Assembly: GCF_024345535.1 (NCBI RefSeq)
Contig: NZ_JAGQBH010000002.1
Coordinates: 434,001 to 498,000 of the forward strand
Origin: Cyanobium sp. N.Huapi 1H5
Lineage (GTDB): Bacteria; Cyanobacteriota; Cyanobacteriia; PCC-6307; Cyanobiaceae
DNA: 64,000 nt
Direction: 5' to 3'
Position 1 is the stretch's first letter. Every line of letters begins with the position of its first letter. The notes beneath the pieces are model-generated. The model made no database searches, was not told the DNA's origin, and saw only the letters and a list, made by a program, of their open reading frames with translations. Position numbers and translations under genes: made by a program. Shown here piece by piece: positions 36,953 through 45,453 of the stretch.

Positions 36953-38508
36953 TGGGATCGTCCTCACTCCTGCTTCTCCTGGCCGCACCCCTGGCCGGCA
37001 CCCTGCTGCTGCCCCTGCTGCCGGCAACCGTTCCTTCCGTTCGGGTCCGCGGCATCGCGGCCCTGTTCGGCGGCCTTCAGTTCCTGGTGGGCCTGCTCTG
37101 TTGGCAGCACCCCCCGGCCGATCTGCAGCTCTCCTGGCTGCCGAAACTCGGGCTCCGGCTCGATCTCGGTCTGGATGGCCTGTCGCTGCCACTGGTGCTG
37201 CTCACCGCGCTGATCACCTCTCTTTCGATCCTCTCGGCAGCGGCTGACCAGTCCAGGCCGCGGCTGTTCTTCTCGCTGATGCTGGCCACCAACCTGGGTG
37301 TCGTCACGGGTCTGCTGGCCCGCAACGCCCTGCTGTTCCTCCTGGCCTTCGAGCTGGTGCTGATCCCGATCACCCTGCTGGTGGCGGTCTGGGGGGGCGA
37401 GAAACGGGCCGGTGCCGCCGTGCGTTTCCTGCTCTACAGCGCTGTCTCCGGCCTGGCCCTGCTGGCGGCCGTGCTGGCCTTCGCCTGGTTCAATCCCGCC
37501 GGTCCTCTCTTCGCTTTCGAGGATCTTCGCCAGGCCCAGTTCTCCCCCACCGCCCAACGCTGGATCCTGGCCCTGCTGCTGCTCTCCTTCGGCCTGAAGC
37601 TTCCGGTCTTTCCCCTGCACGGCTGGCAGCCCTTCACCTACGGCCAGGCCCCCACCCCGGTGGTGATGCTGCTGGCGGGCTCCGTCTCCAAGCTGGGCGC
37701 CTACGGCCTGCTGCGCTTCGGCGTGGGATTCCTTCCGGACACCTGGGCCGCCTGGTCGCCCTGGATCGCCGCCGCCGGCGCCATCAGCGCGGTGTACGGC
37801 GCCCTCAACGCCATCGCCCAGAGCGACATCCGCCGCCTGATGGCCTACAGCTCCCTCGGCCACATGGGCCTGCTGGTGCTTGGGCTGTCGGCCGCCACCC
37901 CCCTCAGCCTGCAGGGGGCGGTGGCCCAGATGCTCGCCCACGGCATCATCGTGGCCCTGCTGTTCGCCTGCGTGGGGCTGATCGAGCGCAAGACCGGCAC
38001 CACCGCCATCCCCGAGCTCTCCGGCCTGATGAATCCGCTGCGGGGGCTGCCCTTCACCATGGGCATGCTGCTGCTGGCCATGATGGCCGCCGCCGGCATC
38101 CCCGGCCTGGCGGGCTTCCCGGCCGAGCTGCTGGTGTTTGAGGGTAGCTGGACCACCTTCCCCCGCGCCACCCTGGTCAGCCTGATCGCTTCGGGCTTCA
38201 CCGCCGTCTACGCCATCCGCCTCTTCAACAGGGTGGGCTTCGGCCGCCTCGACAACGAACGGGCCGACTGGTCGTCCACCTGCTGGAGCGAGCGGGCGCC
38301 GGCCATGGCCCTCACCGTTCTGGTGGTCGCGGCGGGCCTCTGGCCGACGGCCCTCACGGGCTGGAGTGAGACCGAATCCACGGGCCTGGCCCTGCGCACC
38401 CAGCCGTTCCTCAGCCGGTCCGCCACCCAGCCCCTCACCCTCGCCGCCGCCACCTCCCCCCTGGTCGCCGTCACCCTCCCTTCCGCCTCGGAGCTGCGCA
38501 CGTCATGA
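36952..38508 (+). CDS. ndhD3: NDH-1 subunit NdhD3 of the CO2-uptake complex
   Basis: 518 residues, start overlapping the ndhF3 stop by one base (TGATG). NuoM/NdhD family: LRLDLGLDGLSLPLVLLTAL, LLFLLAFELVLIPITLLVAV (conserved Glu in TM5), FGLKLPVFPLHGWQPFTYGQ (Lys, His), YSSLGHMGLLVLGLSAATP and the late VYAIRLFNRVGFGRL. The C-terminus is extended by ~60 Ser/Thr-rich residues. Proton-translocating subunit of the CO2-uptake NDH-1 complex. Confidence 0.88.
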   Translation: MGSSSLLLLLAAPLAGTLLLPLLPATVPSVRVRGIAALFGGLQFLVGLLCWQHPPADLQLSWLPKLGLRLDLGLDGLSLPLVLLTALITSLSILSAAADQSRPRLFFSLMLATNLGVVTGLLARNALLFLLAFELVLIPITLLVAVWGGEKRAGAAVRFLLYSAVSGLALLAAVLAFAWFNPAGPLFAFEDLRQAQFSPTAQRWILALLLLSFGLKLPVFPLHGWQPFTYGQAPTPVVMLLAGSVSKLGAYGLLRFGVGFLPDTWAAWSPWIAAAGAISAVYGALNAIAQSDIRRLMAYSSLGHMGLLVLGLSAATPLSLQGAVAQMLAHGIIVALLFACVGLIERKTGTTAIPELSGLMNPLRGLPFTMGMLLLAMMAAAGIPGLAGFPAELLVFEGSWTTFPRATLVSLIASGFTAVYAIRLFNRVGFGRLDNERADWSSTCWSERAPAMALTVLVVAAGLWPTALTGWSETESTGLALRTQPFLSRSATQPLTLAAATSPLVAVTLPSASELRTS

Positions 38509-39815
38509 CGCCCCCCACCGCTACGGCCCCCGAGCCCGTCACCGCTCCCCTGATCCCGCCCTCCACCCATCGCTATGCCGATGTGATCCACCGGCTGGAG
38601 GCCGGCGGCTCGATGCTGCCGGACACGCCGGAGAACCTGATGCAGATCATCGGCATCTACAAGGCCTATGCCGTGCCGATGGACTTCTACTGGCGCGACC
38701 TGCTCTACATCGCCGAGCGGGTGTTCCTCGATCCCCTGCCGGCCTTCAAGTACTTCCCCACTCAGGAGTATCTCGATCTCCCCAATTCCTACGCCGGCGA
38801 TCAGTCGAAGCTGCGGATCTGGCGGGGTGGTGAAAAGGCCCATCCTGAACTGCTGGCGTTCATGGAGAAGGGCGAAACCGGCAAGATGTCGAAGCTGCTC
38901 CATCACCTCTGGCACGACCGGATCAACATGGAGTTCGCCGAGGCGTGCATGGAAGCCATGCTCTGGCATCAGGGCATGGGCGGCCGCTTCTACGACTATC
39001 TCGCCAGTGACGCTTATCGGGTCAACGCCGATCGCGCCATCAAGGCCTACTTCCGCGGCAATCCGCTGATGCTCGGCCTCTACCGCCTGTTCCCTGAGAT
39101 GTTCATGGAGCAGGTGAAGAAGATGAGCTACTACGCCAACCTCGGCCTGTTCTGGGAGGTGATGGCACCGGTGTTCTTCGAGATGAGCGACATCTACGAC
39201 GAGGGCGGTTTCAAGGGTGTTCCCGACGCCATGAACTTTCTCGTCAACGGCATTTTCGCCGTAGCCGGCCGGCCCATCTATCACCACGTCTACATCAAGG
39301 GCGAGTGTTTCGAGATCATCCCCAAGAGCGAAGGCTTCACCTGGCTCTATGAGGCGGCTCTCCCCTACGTGGAGGCCGTCTTCTACCGCACGGCGCCATT
39401 TCGTGGCACCAAGAGCTACAACGCCCAGGCCTATCAGGTGCCTGCCGATCAGGCCGATTTCCACTACGGCATCCTTTACGCCGACGTGTTCCCGGTGGGC
39501 TCGGCCGGCATCCCCCCCACCCTGCTGATGCAGGACATGCTCCACTTCCTGCCCCCCTATCTGGAGGAGCTCTACAAGCAGCACAAGCGTGGCGATGAGG
39601 ACAAGCTCATCCAGCTGGGGATCACCTTCCAGCGCTCCATGTACAACGTCACCTCGGCGGTGATCCAGGCCCTGCGCTGCGCCCTGCTCTATCCCCTCGA
39701 TGACACCGACCCGGAGCACCTGATGGCCAACCGGCGCTTCTTCGAAGCCCAGATGGACCGCTTCCTGCGGCCCGAGGCGCGCCTGCCCCAGATCCAGACC
39801 CAGGACTACCGCTAG
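38505..39815 (+). CDS. chpY: CO2 hydration protein ChpY (CupA)
   Basis: 436 residues, ATGA overlap with ndhD3. Matches the cyanobacterial CO2-hydration protein family: RYADVIHRLEAGGSMLPDTP near the start, FYWRDLLYIAERVFLDPLPA, HHLWHDRINMEFAEACMEAM, WHQGMGGRFYDYL, GVPDAMNFLVNGIFAVAGRP. It converts CO2 to bicarbonate on the stromal side using NDH-1 energy; a Zn site of His/Cys/Arg residues has been seen in the structure of the homologous complex. ChpX (CupB) is the near paralogue. ChpY is preferred because cupS follows. Confidence 0.9.
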   Translation: MTPPTATAPEPVTAPLIPPSTHRYADVIHRLEAGGSMLPDTPENLMQIIGIYKAYAVPMDFYWRDLLYIAERVFLDPLPAFKYFPTQEYLDLPNSYAGDQSKLRIWRGGEKAHPELLAFMEKGETGKMSKLLHHLWHDRINMEFAEACMEAMLWHQGMGGRFYDYLASDAYRVNADRAIKAYFRGNPLMLGLYRLFPEMFMEQVKKMSYYANLGLFWEVMAPVFFEMSDIYDEGGFKGVPDAMNFLVNGIFAVAGRPIYHHVYIKGECFEIIPKSEGFTWLYEAALPYVEAVFYRTAPFRGTKSYNAQAYQVPADQADFHYGILYADVFPVGSAGIPPTLLMQDMLHFLPPYLEELYKQHKRGDEDKLIQLGITFQRSMYNVTSAVIQALRCALLYPLDDTDPEHLMANRRFFEAQMDRFLRPEARLPQIQTQDYR

Positions 39816-39824
39816 GAGACTCCC

Positions 39825-40226
39825 ATGGCCAACATCATCGAAACCGCCAAGGGGGCCGGTTGCTTCGGCACCCTGCTCACCGCCGTCGAGGTGGCCGGCC
39901 TCACGGGCGCCCTGGAGAGCCCCGGCCCCTTCACCGTCTTCGCTCCCGTCGACGACGCCTTCGCCGCCCTTCCCCCGGGCACGGTCCAGACCCTGGTGGA
40001 CAACGTCCCCCAGCTGGCCCGGATCCTCAAATTCCATGTGCTCTCCGGGGCCTATCTGCGGGAGCAACTGATCGAGCATCCGGAATGGGAGAGCCTGGAG
40101 GGGGCGCCGGTGGCGATCCGCCGGGCCGATCCCTTCGAGGTCAAGAACGCCACCGTCGTCTCCGCCGACATCGTCTGCGACAACGGCATCGTGCACGTGA
40201 TCGACCGGGTGATCCTGCCCGGATGA
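39825..40226 (+). CDS. cupS: CupS, fasciclin-domain subunit of the CO2-uptake NDH-1 complex
   Basis: 133 residues, ATG 39825. A single fasciclin (FAS1) domain and nothing else: GPFTVFAPVDDAFAALPPGT (H1-type motif), LARILKFHVLSGAY, and ATVVSADIVCDNGIVHVIDR (H2-type motif). No signal peptide, consistent with a cytoplasmic peripheral subunit. In Synechocystis (sll1735) and Thermosynechococcus it binds NDH-1MS next to CupA. Its TGA overlaps the ATG of a solute-binding protein gene, which is unusual. Confidence 0.88.
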   Translation: MANIIETAKGAGCFGTLLTAVEVAGLTGALESPGPFTVFAPVDDAFAALPPGTVQTLVDNVPQLARILKFHVLSGAYLREQLIEHPEWESLEGAPVAIRRADPFEVKNATVVSADIVCDNGIVHVIDRVILPG

Positions 40227-41278
40227 GCGGGGCGCTGCGGCTGGCGGCCCTTGGCGGCCTGGTCGCCAGCCTGGTGGGCTGCGCCGCCGGCAACGACGCC
40301 CCCGGCAGCCCCACCATGGCCAAGATCCGCGAGCGGGGCCGGCTGGTCTGCGCCGTGGACGGGGCGGTGCCCGGCTTCAGCACCGTGGGCCCCGGCGGCG
40401 CCTTCGTGGGCATCGACGCCGATTTCTGCCGGGCCGTGGCCGCTGCCGTGCTCGGGGACCCCACCAAGGTGGAGTTCCGGCCGGTGACGGCGGGGGAGCG
40501 CTTCGTGGCCCTGGGCAGTGGCGAGGTGGACCTGCTCTCGATCAGCTCCACCCACACCCTCAGTCGCGACGCCGCGGGGGGCAATGCCCTCAGCTTCGGC
40601 CCCGTGTTCTTTTACGACGGTCAGGGGGTGATGGTGCCCGCGGCCAGCGGCGTCCGCAGCCTGCGGGAGCTGGAAGGCAAGCCGATCTGCGTCGAAAGCG
40701 GCACCAACACCGAGCTCAACCTGGCCGATCGCATGCGGGAACTGGGGGTCTCCTACCAGCCGCTGCGCTTCCAGTCGGGCGAGCAGGCCTACCCGGCCTA
40801 CGAGCAGGGTCGCTGCGCCGCCATCACCAGCGACAGCTCCCTGCTGGCGGCCAAGCGCAGCGGCTTCAAGCAGCCGGCGGCCCACGTGCTGCTCCCGGAA
40901 CTACTGAGCAAGGAGCCCAGCGCCAAGGTGACGATCCAGGCGGATCCGGCCTGGGCCGATGCGGTGCGCTGGGTCACCCACACCCTGGTCCAGGCGGAGG
41001 AGAGCGGCCTCACCCAGGCCAACATCGAAGCTCGCCTCGCCGCGGCCCGGCGGGACCCCAGCCAGGCCGAAGCGCGCCGCTTCCTGGGGATCGAGGGGGA
41101 TTTCGGCCGCCAGCTGGGCCTGCCCGCCGACTTCACGGTGCGGGTGGTGAAGGCGGTGGGCAACTACGGCGAGCTGTTCGAGCGCCACCTGGGCCGCGCC
41201 ACCCCCCTGGGCCTGGAGCGGGGCCTCAACCGGCTGTGGAACAGGGGCGGTCTGCACATCGCGCCCCCCTTCCGCTGA
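40223..41278 (+). CDS. Amino acid ABC transporter solute-binding lipoprotein (paralogue 1)
   Basis: 351 residues, ATGA overlap with cupS. N-terminal lipoprotein signal ending LVASLVGC (Cys lipobox). SBP family 3 fold: GRLVCAVDGAVPGFSTVGPG, GAFVGIDADFCRAVAAAVLG, SGEVDLLSISSTHTLSRDAA, GKPICVESGTNTELNLADRM, DPAWADAVRWVTHTLVQAEE. Length and motifs match the AapJ/general L-amino-acid type. Very similar to the next gene (see 41348). Its position at the end of the CO2-uptake operon may mean a different expression pattern from the transporter proper. Confidence 0.85.
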   Translation: MSGALRLAALGGLVASLVGCAAGNDAPGSPTMAKIRERGRLVCAVDGAVPGFSTVGPGGAFVGIDADFCRAVAAAVLGDPTKVEFRPVTAGERFVALGSGEVDLLSISSTHTLSRDAAGGNALSFGPVFFYDGQGVMVPAASGVRSLRELEGKPICVESGTNTELNLADRMRELGVSYQPLRFQSGEQAYPAYEQGRCAAITSDSSLLAAKRSGFKQPAAHVLLPELLSKEPSAKVTIQADPAWADAVRWVTHTLVQAEESGLTQANIEARLAAARRDPSQAEARRFLGIEGDFGRQLGLPADFTVRVVKAVGNYGELFERHLGRATPLGLERGLNRLWNRGGLHIAPPFR

Positions 41279-41291
41279 GGAGGTTCCTCAG
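41275..41291. terminator. Hairpin spanning the stop codon between the two binding-protein genes
   Basis: CTGAGGA (41275-41281) and TCCTCAG (41285-41291) pair perfectly around GGT, and the TGA stop (41276-41278) lies in the left arm. No T-run follows. It could attenuate read-through from the CO2-uptake operon into the transporter operon, or protect the 3' end. Weak as a classical terminator. Confidence 0.3.
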
Positions 41292-41347
41292 GGCCTACCT
41301 GCACCGGCGCGCACCTGCAACAATGCGGCCACCTTTACGTCGCAGGC

Positions 41348-42409
41348 ATGTTCCGGACCCGGACCCGCTCCCTGGTGGTTTCCCTCTGTGCCGCCGGCCT
41401 GCTCGCCGGTTGCGCCGGCGATGGTGGCGGTGTGCAGAGCCAGAAGCTCTCCACGATCATCGGGCGGGGCAAGCTGATCTGCGGGGTGGAGGGCAAGCTG
41501 CCCGGCTTCAGCTTCGTGGGGCCCGACGGCAAGTACCTGGGCCTTGATGTGGATGTCTGCAAGGCGGTGGCCGCCGCGGTGCTGGGGGATCCCGAGAAGG
41601 TGGAATACCGCGACCTGAACTCCAGCGAGCGCTTCGCGGCCCTGGCCAGCGGCGAGGTGGACCTGCTGTCGCGCAACACCACCATGACCCTGAGCCGCGA
41701 TGCGGCCGGCGGCAATGGCCTCAGCTTCGCCCCCACCACCTTCTATGACGGCCAGGGGGTGCTGGTGCCCGTGGCCAGCGGCATCAAGGACCTCAAGGGC
41801 CTGGCCGGCAAGCCGATCTGCGTCGAGAGCGGCACCACCACCGAGCTCAACCTGGCCGACCGGATGCGGGAGCAGAACATCCCCTACACGCCGCTGAAGT
41901 TCCAGACCAGCGACCAGACCTTCGCCGCCTACCTCGGCGACCGCTGCGTGGCCGTCACCAGCGACCGCTCCCAGCTGGCGGGCAAGCGCACCAGCTTCCC
42001 CAAACCGGACGCCCACACCCTGCTGCCGGTGGTGATGAGCAAGGAGCCCCTCACCCCCGCCACCACCAACGGTGATCCCGCCTGGGCCGATGCGGTCCGC
42101 TGGATCGTCTACGGCCTGATGCAGGCCGAGGAGAGCGGCATCACCCAGGCGAACGTGGACGCCAAGCTGGCCGAGGCCAAGGCCAACACCAACCAGGCCG
42201 ACCTGCGCCGCTTCCTGGGCGTGGAGGGTGACTTCGGCAAGCAGCTGGGCCTGCCGCCCGACTTCGTGGTCAAGGCGGTGAAGGCCGTGGGCAACTACGG
42301 CGAGATCTTCGATCGCAACGTCGGGCCCGCCTCCGCCCTCAAGCTCGACCGGGGCCTCAACCGCCAGTGGAAGGACGGCGGCCTGATCTACTCGCCGCCC
42401 TTCCGTTGA
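41348..42409 (+). CDS. aapJ: Amino acid ABC transporter solute-binding lipoprotein (paralogue 2, AapJ-like)
   Basis: 353 residues, ATG 41348. Lipoprotein signal with lipobox LLAGC. Same architecture and most of the same blocks as the preceding protein: GKLICGVEGKLPGFSFVGPD, ASGEVDLLSRNTTMTLSRDA, KPICVESGTTTELNLADRMR, DPAWADAVRWIVYGLMQAEE. AapJ-type proteins (NatF in Anabaena) bind several L-amino acids in the periplasm. The stop overlaps the first permease start by one base, so this copy is the one coupled to the membrane subunits. Confidence 0.9.
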   Translation: MFRTRTRSLVVSLCAAGLLAGCAGDGGGVQSQKLSTIIGRGKLICGVEGKLPGFSFVGPDGKYLGLDVDVCKAVAAAVLGDPEKVEYRDLNSSERFAALASGEVDLLSRNTTMTLSRDAAGGNGLSFAPTTFYDGQGVLVPVASGIKDLKGLAGKPICVESGTTTELNLADRMREQNIPYTPLKFQTSDQTFAAYLGDRCVAVTSDRSQLAGKRTSFPKPDAHTLLPVVMSKEPLTPATTNGDPAWADAVRWIVYGLMQAEESGITQANVDAKLAEAKANTNQADLRRFLGVEGDFGKQLGLPPDFVVKAVKAVGNYGEIFDRNVGPASALKLDRGLNRQWKDGGLIYSPPFR

Positions 42410-43431
42410 TGGCGCCGGTGCCCCCCGCCGACCCGGCCCCTCGTCCAGCCCCTCCGCCTTCGCCGCCCTGGTGGCGCGACCGCCGCATCGTGCCCTGGGT
42501 GGTGCAGGCGGTGGTGGGCCTGCTGGTGCTGCTGCTGATCGCCTTCCTGCTGGGCAATCTGGTGCGCAACCTCACCGCCGCCGGCCTGCTGCTGAGCTGG
42601 CGCTGGCTGCAGCAGCCCGCCGGCTTCGACATCTCGGAATCGGTGATTCCGTTCAATGCCCAACTGCCCTACTGGCGCGCCCTGGCCGCCGGTCTGGTGA
42701 ACACGATCCGGGCGGTGCTCGTGGGCCTGGTGGGGGCCACGCTGCTGGGCACCCTGGTTGGCATGGCCTCCTTCAGCCACAACGGCCTGCTGCGGCGGCT
42801 GGCGCGGGTCTACGTGGAGGTGGTGCGCAACATCCCCCTGCTGCTGCAGCTGGTCTTCTGGTATTTCGTGGTGTTCCTCAGCTTCCCCAACGGCGTGGCA
42901 GCCATCCAGCTCCCCGGCGTGGTGCTGGCCAAATCGGGCCTCTACATCGCCGGCTTCGGCGAGGGGCTGCGCTGGATGGGGCCCACCCTGGTCAATGGGG
43001 TGTGGCAGGCGCCGGTGCGCCTGAGCGTCGAGTTCGGCGCCCTGCTCACCGGCCTGATCGTCTATTCCGGCGCGTTCATCGCCGAGGTGGTGCGGGGCGG
43101 CATCGCCGCCGTGCCGAAAGGCCAGTGGGAGGCCGCCTCCTCCCTGGGGCTGAGCTGGTTCGCCACCCTGCGGCGCATCGTCCTGCCCCAGTCGCTGCGG
43201 GTGATCGTGCCGGGGCTCAACACCCAGTACATCTCCCTGGCCAAGAACTCCTCCCTGGCGGTGGCCGTGGGCTACACCGACCTCTATTCGGTGGCCGAAA
43301 CCACCCTCAACCAGACCGGACGGGCCGTGGAGGTGATCCTGGTCCTGCTGGCGGCCTACCTCACCCTCGACCTGCTGATCTCGGCCCTGATGAACGGTCT
43401 CAACCACCTGGTCCAGATCCGGGAGCGCTGA
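42409..43431 (+). CDS. aapQ: Polar amino acid ABC transporter permease, AapQ-like
   Basis: 340 residues from ATG 42409 (TGATG with the binding-protein stop). Cytoplasmic Pro-rich N-terminus, TM near VVGLLVLLLIAFLLGNLV, then an HisM/AapQ-type core: LAAGLVNTIRAVLVGLVGAT, VYVEVVRNIPLLLQLVFWYF, GAFIAEVVRGGIAAVPKGQW and the EAA loop EAASSLGLSWFATLRRIVLP. The long insertion between the first two TMs is characteristic of AapQ and separates it from short permeases. Heterodimer with the next product. Confidence 0.88.
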   Translation: MAPVPPADPAPRPAPPPSPPWWRDRRIVPWVVQAVVGLLVLLLIAFLLGNLVRNLTAAGLLLSWRWLQQPAGFDISESVIPFNAQLPYWRALAAGLVNTIRAVLVGLVGATLLGTLVGMASFSHNGLLRRLARVYVEVVRNIPLLLQLVFWYFVVFLSFPNGVAAIQLPGVVLAKSGLYIAGFGEGLRWMGPTLVNGVWQAPVRLSVEFGALLTGLIVYSGAFIAEVVRGGIAAVPKGQWEAASSLGLSWFATLRRIVLPQSLRVIVPGLNTQYISLAKNSSLAVAVGYTDLYSVAETTLNQTGRAVEVILVLLAAYLTLDLLISALMNGLNHLVQIRER

Positions 43432-43432
43432 G

Positions 43433-44644
43433 ATGCAAGTCCTTCTGCGCCGCCTCCGCTCCGAACTGTTCGCCACCCCCGCCGATGGGGCCCTGAGCGT
43501 CGCCCTGATCACCCTGCTCAGCCTGGGGGCCTTCGGTTTCCTGCGCTGGGCCCTCACCCAGGCCCAGTGGGCCGTGGTCAAGGTCAACAGCACCCTGTTC
43601 GCCGTGGGGCGCTACCCGATCGAGCAGCAGTGGCGCCTCTGGCTGCTCACCGCCCTGCTGGTGGCAGCCAGTGGCGCCACCTGGGGACTGCTGCGTGCCC
43701 ACCCCCGCCCCGACCGCACCGGGGTGCTGTGGCCCAGCAACGACCGGCTGGCCCTGGCGCTGCTCGCCCTGATCGCCCTGGCCGTGCCCTTCGCCCTGGG
43801 GCTGACCCTGGCCATCCAGTCCCGCTGGTGGGGGCTCCTCCTGCTGCTGGCCCTCTGCCGCTGGCTGGCCGGCCGCTACGGGGCGAACCTGTCGCCCACC
43901 GGTCGGCGGCTGGCCGCCCTGGTGTGGCCGCTGCTCTACCTGGGGGGCATGGCGCTGATCAGCGGCGGGCTGGGTCTGGTGGGGGTGCCGCCATCGGAAT
44001 GGGGCGGCCTGCTGCTCACCCTGCTGGCCTCCAGCTTCGCGATCCTGCTGTGTTTCCCGATCGGGGTGCTGCTCGCCCTGGGACGCCGCAGCGAGCTGCC
44101 CCTGCTGCGCTGGGGCTCGGTGCTTTACATCGAGTTCATCCGCGGCGCGCCGCTGATCACCCTGCTGTTCCTCGGCCAGAACATCCTCGGCTTCCTGCTG
44201 CCCGGCGGCCTGGCACCGGAGCGGGTCTGGCGGGCGGCCTGGGTGCTCACCTTCTTCGCCGCCGCCTACCTGGCGGAGGCGGTGCGCTCCGGCCTGGCGG
44301 CCGTGCCCCGGGGACAGCTGGAGGCCGCCCGCTCCCTCGGCCTCTCCTACCCGAAGGCCCTGCAGCACGTGGTGCTGCCCCAGGCCCTGAGGGTGGCCCT
44401 GCCGGCGATGGTGGGCCAGTTCATCTCGCTCCTGCAGGACACCACCCTGCTGTCGCTGATCGGATTGCTGGAACTGCTCGGCACGGCCCGCACCGTGATG
44501 GCCAACCCGGCTTTCCTGGGCCGAAACGGTGAGGTCTATCTCACCCTGGCCGTGCTGTTCTGGGGCTGCTGTGCCGCCCTCGGACTGGGCAGCCGGGCCC
44601 TGGAGCGCCGCCTCGATCCCCACGCCGTGCCCAGCGCCACCTGA
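43433..44644 (+). CDS. aapM: Polar amino acid ABC transporter permease, AapM-like
   Basis: 403 residues, ATG 43433, one base after the previous stop. The N-terminal ~200 residues contain four to five extra TM segments (LALALLALIALAVPFALGL, LVWPLLYLGGMALISGGLG) before the family core: LYIEFIRGAPLITLLFLGQN, AAYLAEAVRSGLAAVPRGQL, EAARSLGLSYPKALQHVVLP. Such a long N-terminus is typical for AapM. Inner membrane partner of AapQ. Confidence 0.88.
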   Translation: MQVLLRRLRSELFATPADGALSVALITLLSLGAFGFLRWALTQAQWAVVKVNSTLFAVGRYPIEQQWRLWLLTALLVAASGATWGLLRAHPRPDRTGVLWPSNDRLALALLALIALAVPFALGLTLAIQSRWWGLLLLLALCRWLAGRYGANLSPTGRRLAALVWPLLYLGGMALISGGLGLVGVPPSEWGGLLLTLLASSFAILLCFPIGVLLALGRRSELPLLRWGSVLYIEFIRGAPLITLLFLGQNILGFLLPGGLAPERVWRAAWVLTFFAAAYLAEAVRSGLAAVPRGQLEAARSLGLSYPKALQHVVLPQALRVALPAMVGQFISLLQDTTLLSLIGLLELLGTARTVMANPAFLGRNGEVYLTLAVLFWGCCAALGLGSRALERRLDPHAVPSAT

Positions 44645-44694
44645 AACGGTCTGACCCCGCCCGACTCCCCCGCCTCCTTCCCGTTTCCCGCCCC

Positions 44695-45444
44695 ATGAGC
44701 CAACCCAGCAGCGAACTGATGATCGAGGCGCGGGCCGTCGAGAAGTGGTACCCCAACGGATTCCAGGCGTTGCGCGGCGCCAGCCTGACCGTGCGGCGGG
44801 GCGAGGTGGTGGTGATCATGGGCCCATCGGGATCGGGCAAGAGCACCTTCATCCGCACCTTCAATGCCCTGGAGGACTTTCAGAAGGGCAGCATCACCGT
44901 CGACGGGATCGTGCTCTCCAACGACCTGCGCAACATCGATGCCATCCGCCGGGAGGTGGGGATGGTGTTCCAGCAGTTCAACCTCTTCCCCCACCTCTCG
45001 GTGCTCGACAACCTGACCCTGGCGCCGGTGCTGGTGCGCAAGCGCCCCAAGGCCGAGGTGGAGAAGCAGGCCCGGGCCCTGCTGGAGCGGGTGGGCATCG
45101 CCGAACAGGCCGGCAAGTATCCCGGCCAGCTCTCGGGGGGTCAGCAGCAGCGGGTGGCGATCGCCCGGGCCCTGTGCATGGAACCGCGCATCCTCCTGTT
45201 CGACGAACCCACCAGCGCCCTCGACCCGGAGATGGTGCGGGAGGTGCTGGAGGTGATGCAGGATCTCGCCGCCGACGACATCACCATGGTGGTGGTGACC
45301 CACGAGGTGAAGTTCGCCCGCCACGTGGCCCACCGGGTGGTGCTGATGGCCGACGGCGAGGTGGTGGAGGAGGCGGAGCCGGAGGTGTTCTTCACCAACC
45401 CCAGCCACGAGCGCACCCGCCGCTTCCTGGATCAGATTCTCTGA
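44695..45444 (+). CDS. aapP: Amino acid ABC transporter ATPase, AapP/GlnQ-like
   Basis: 249 residues, ATG 44695. Walker A MGPSGSGKSTF (GPSGSGKST), Q-loop MVFQQFNLFPHLSV, signature LSGGQQQRVAIARAL, Walker B ILLFDEPTSALDPEM and switch His in VVTHEVKFA. The VEKWYPNGFQALRG start is typical of the polar amino acid subfamily (AapP, GlnQ, BgtA). Energises the permease pair encoded just upstream. Convergent with the GH57 gene nine bases away. Confidence 0.93.
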   Translation: MSQPSSELMIEARAVEKWYPNGFQALRGASLTVRRGEVVVIMGPSGSGKSTFIRTFNALEDFQKGSITVDGIVLSNDLRNIDAIRREVGMVFQQFNLFPHLSVLDNLTLAPVLVRKRPKAEVEKQARALLERVGIAEQAGKYPGQLSGGQQQRVAIARALCMEPRILLFDEPTSALDPEMVREVLEVMQDLAADDITMVVVTHEVKFARHVAHRVVLMADGEVVEEAEPEVFFTNPSHERTRRFLDQIL

Positions 45445-45453
45445 GGCTGGCCG

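Noticed and set aside
35036-39815. Constitutive NDH-1 CO2 system (ndhF4-ndhD4-chpX)
   Set aside because: The gene order with a downstream fasciclin-domain cupS matches the inducible set 3 instead. Only a tree would settle it fully.
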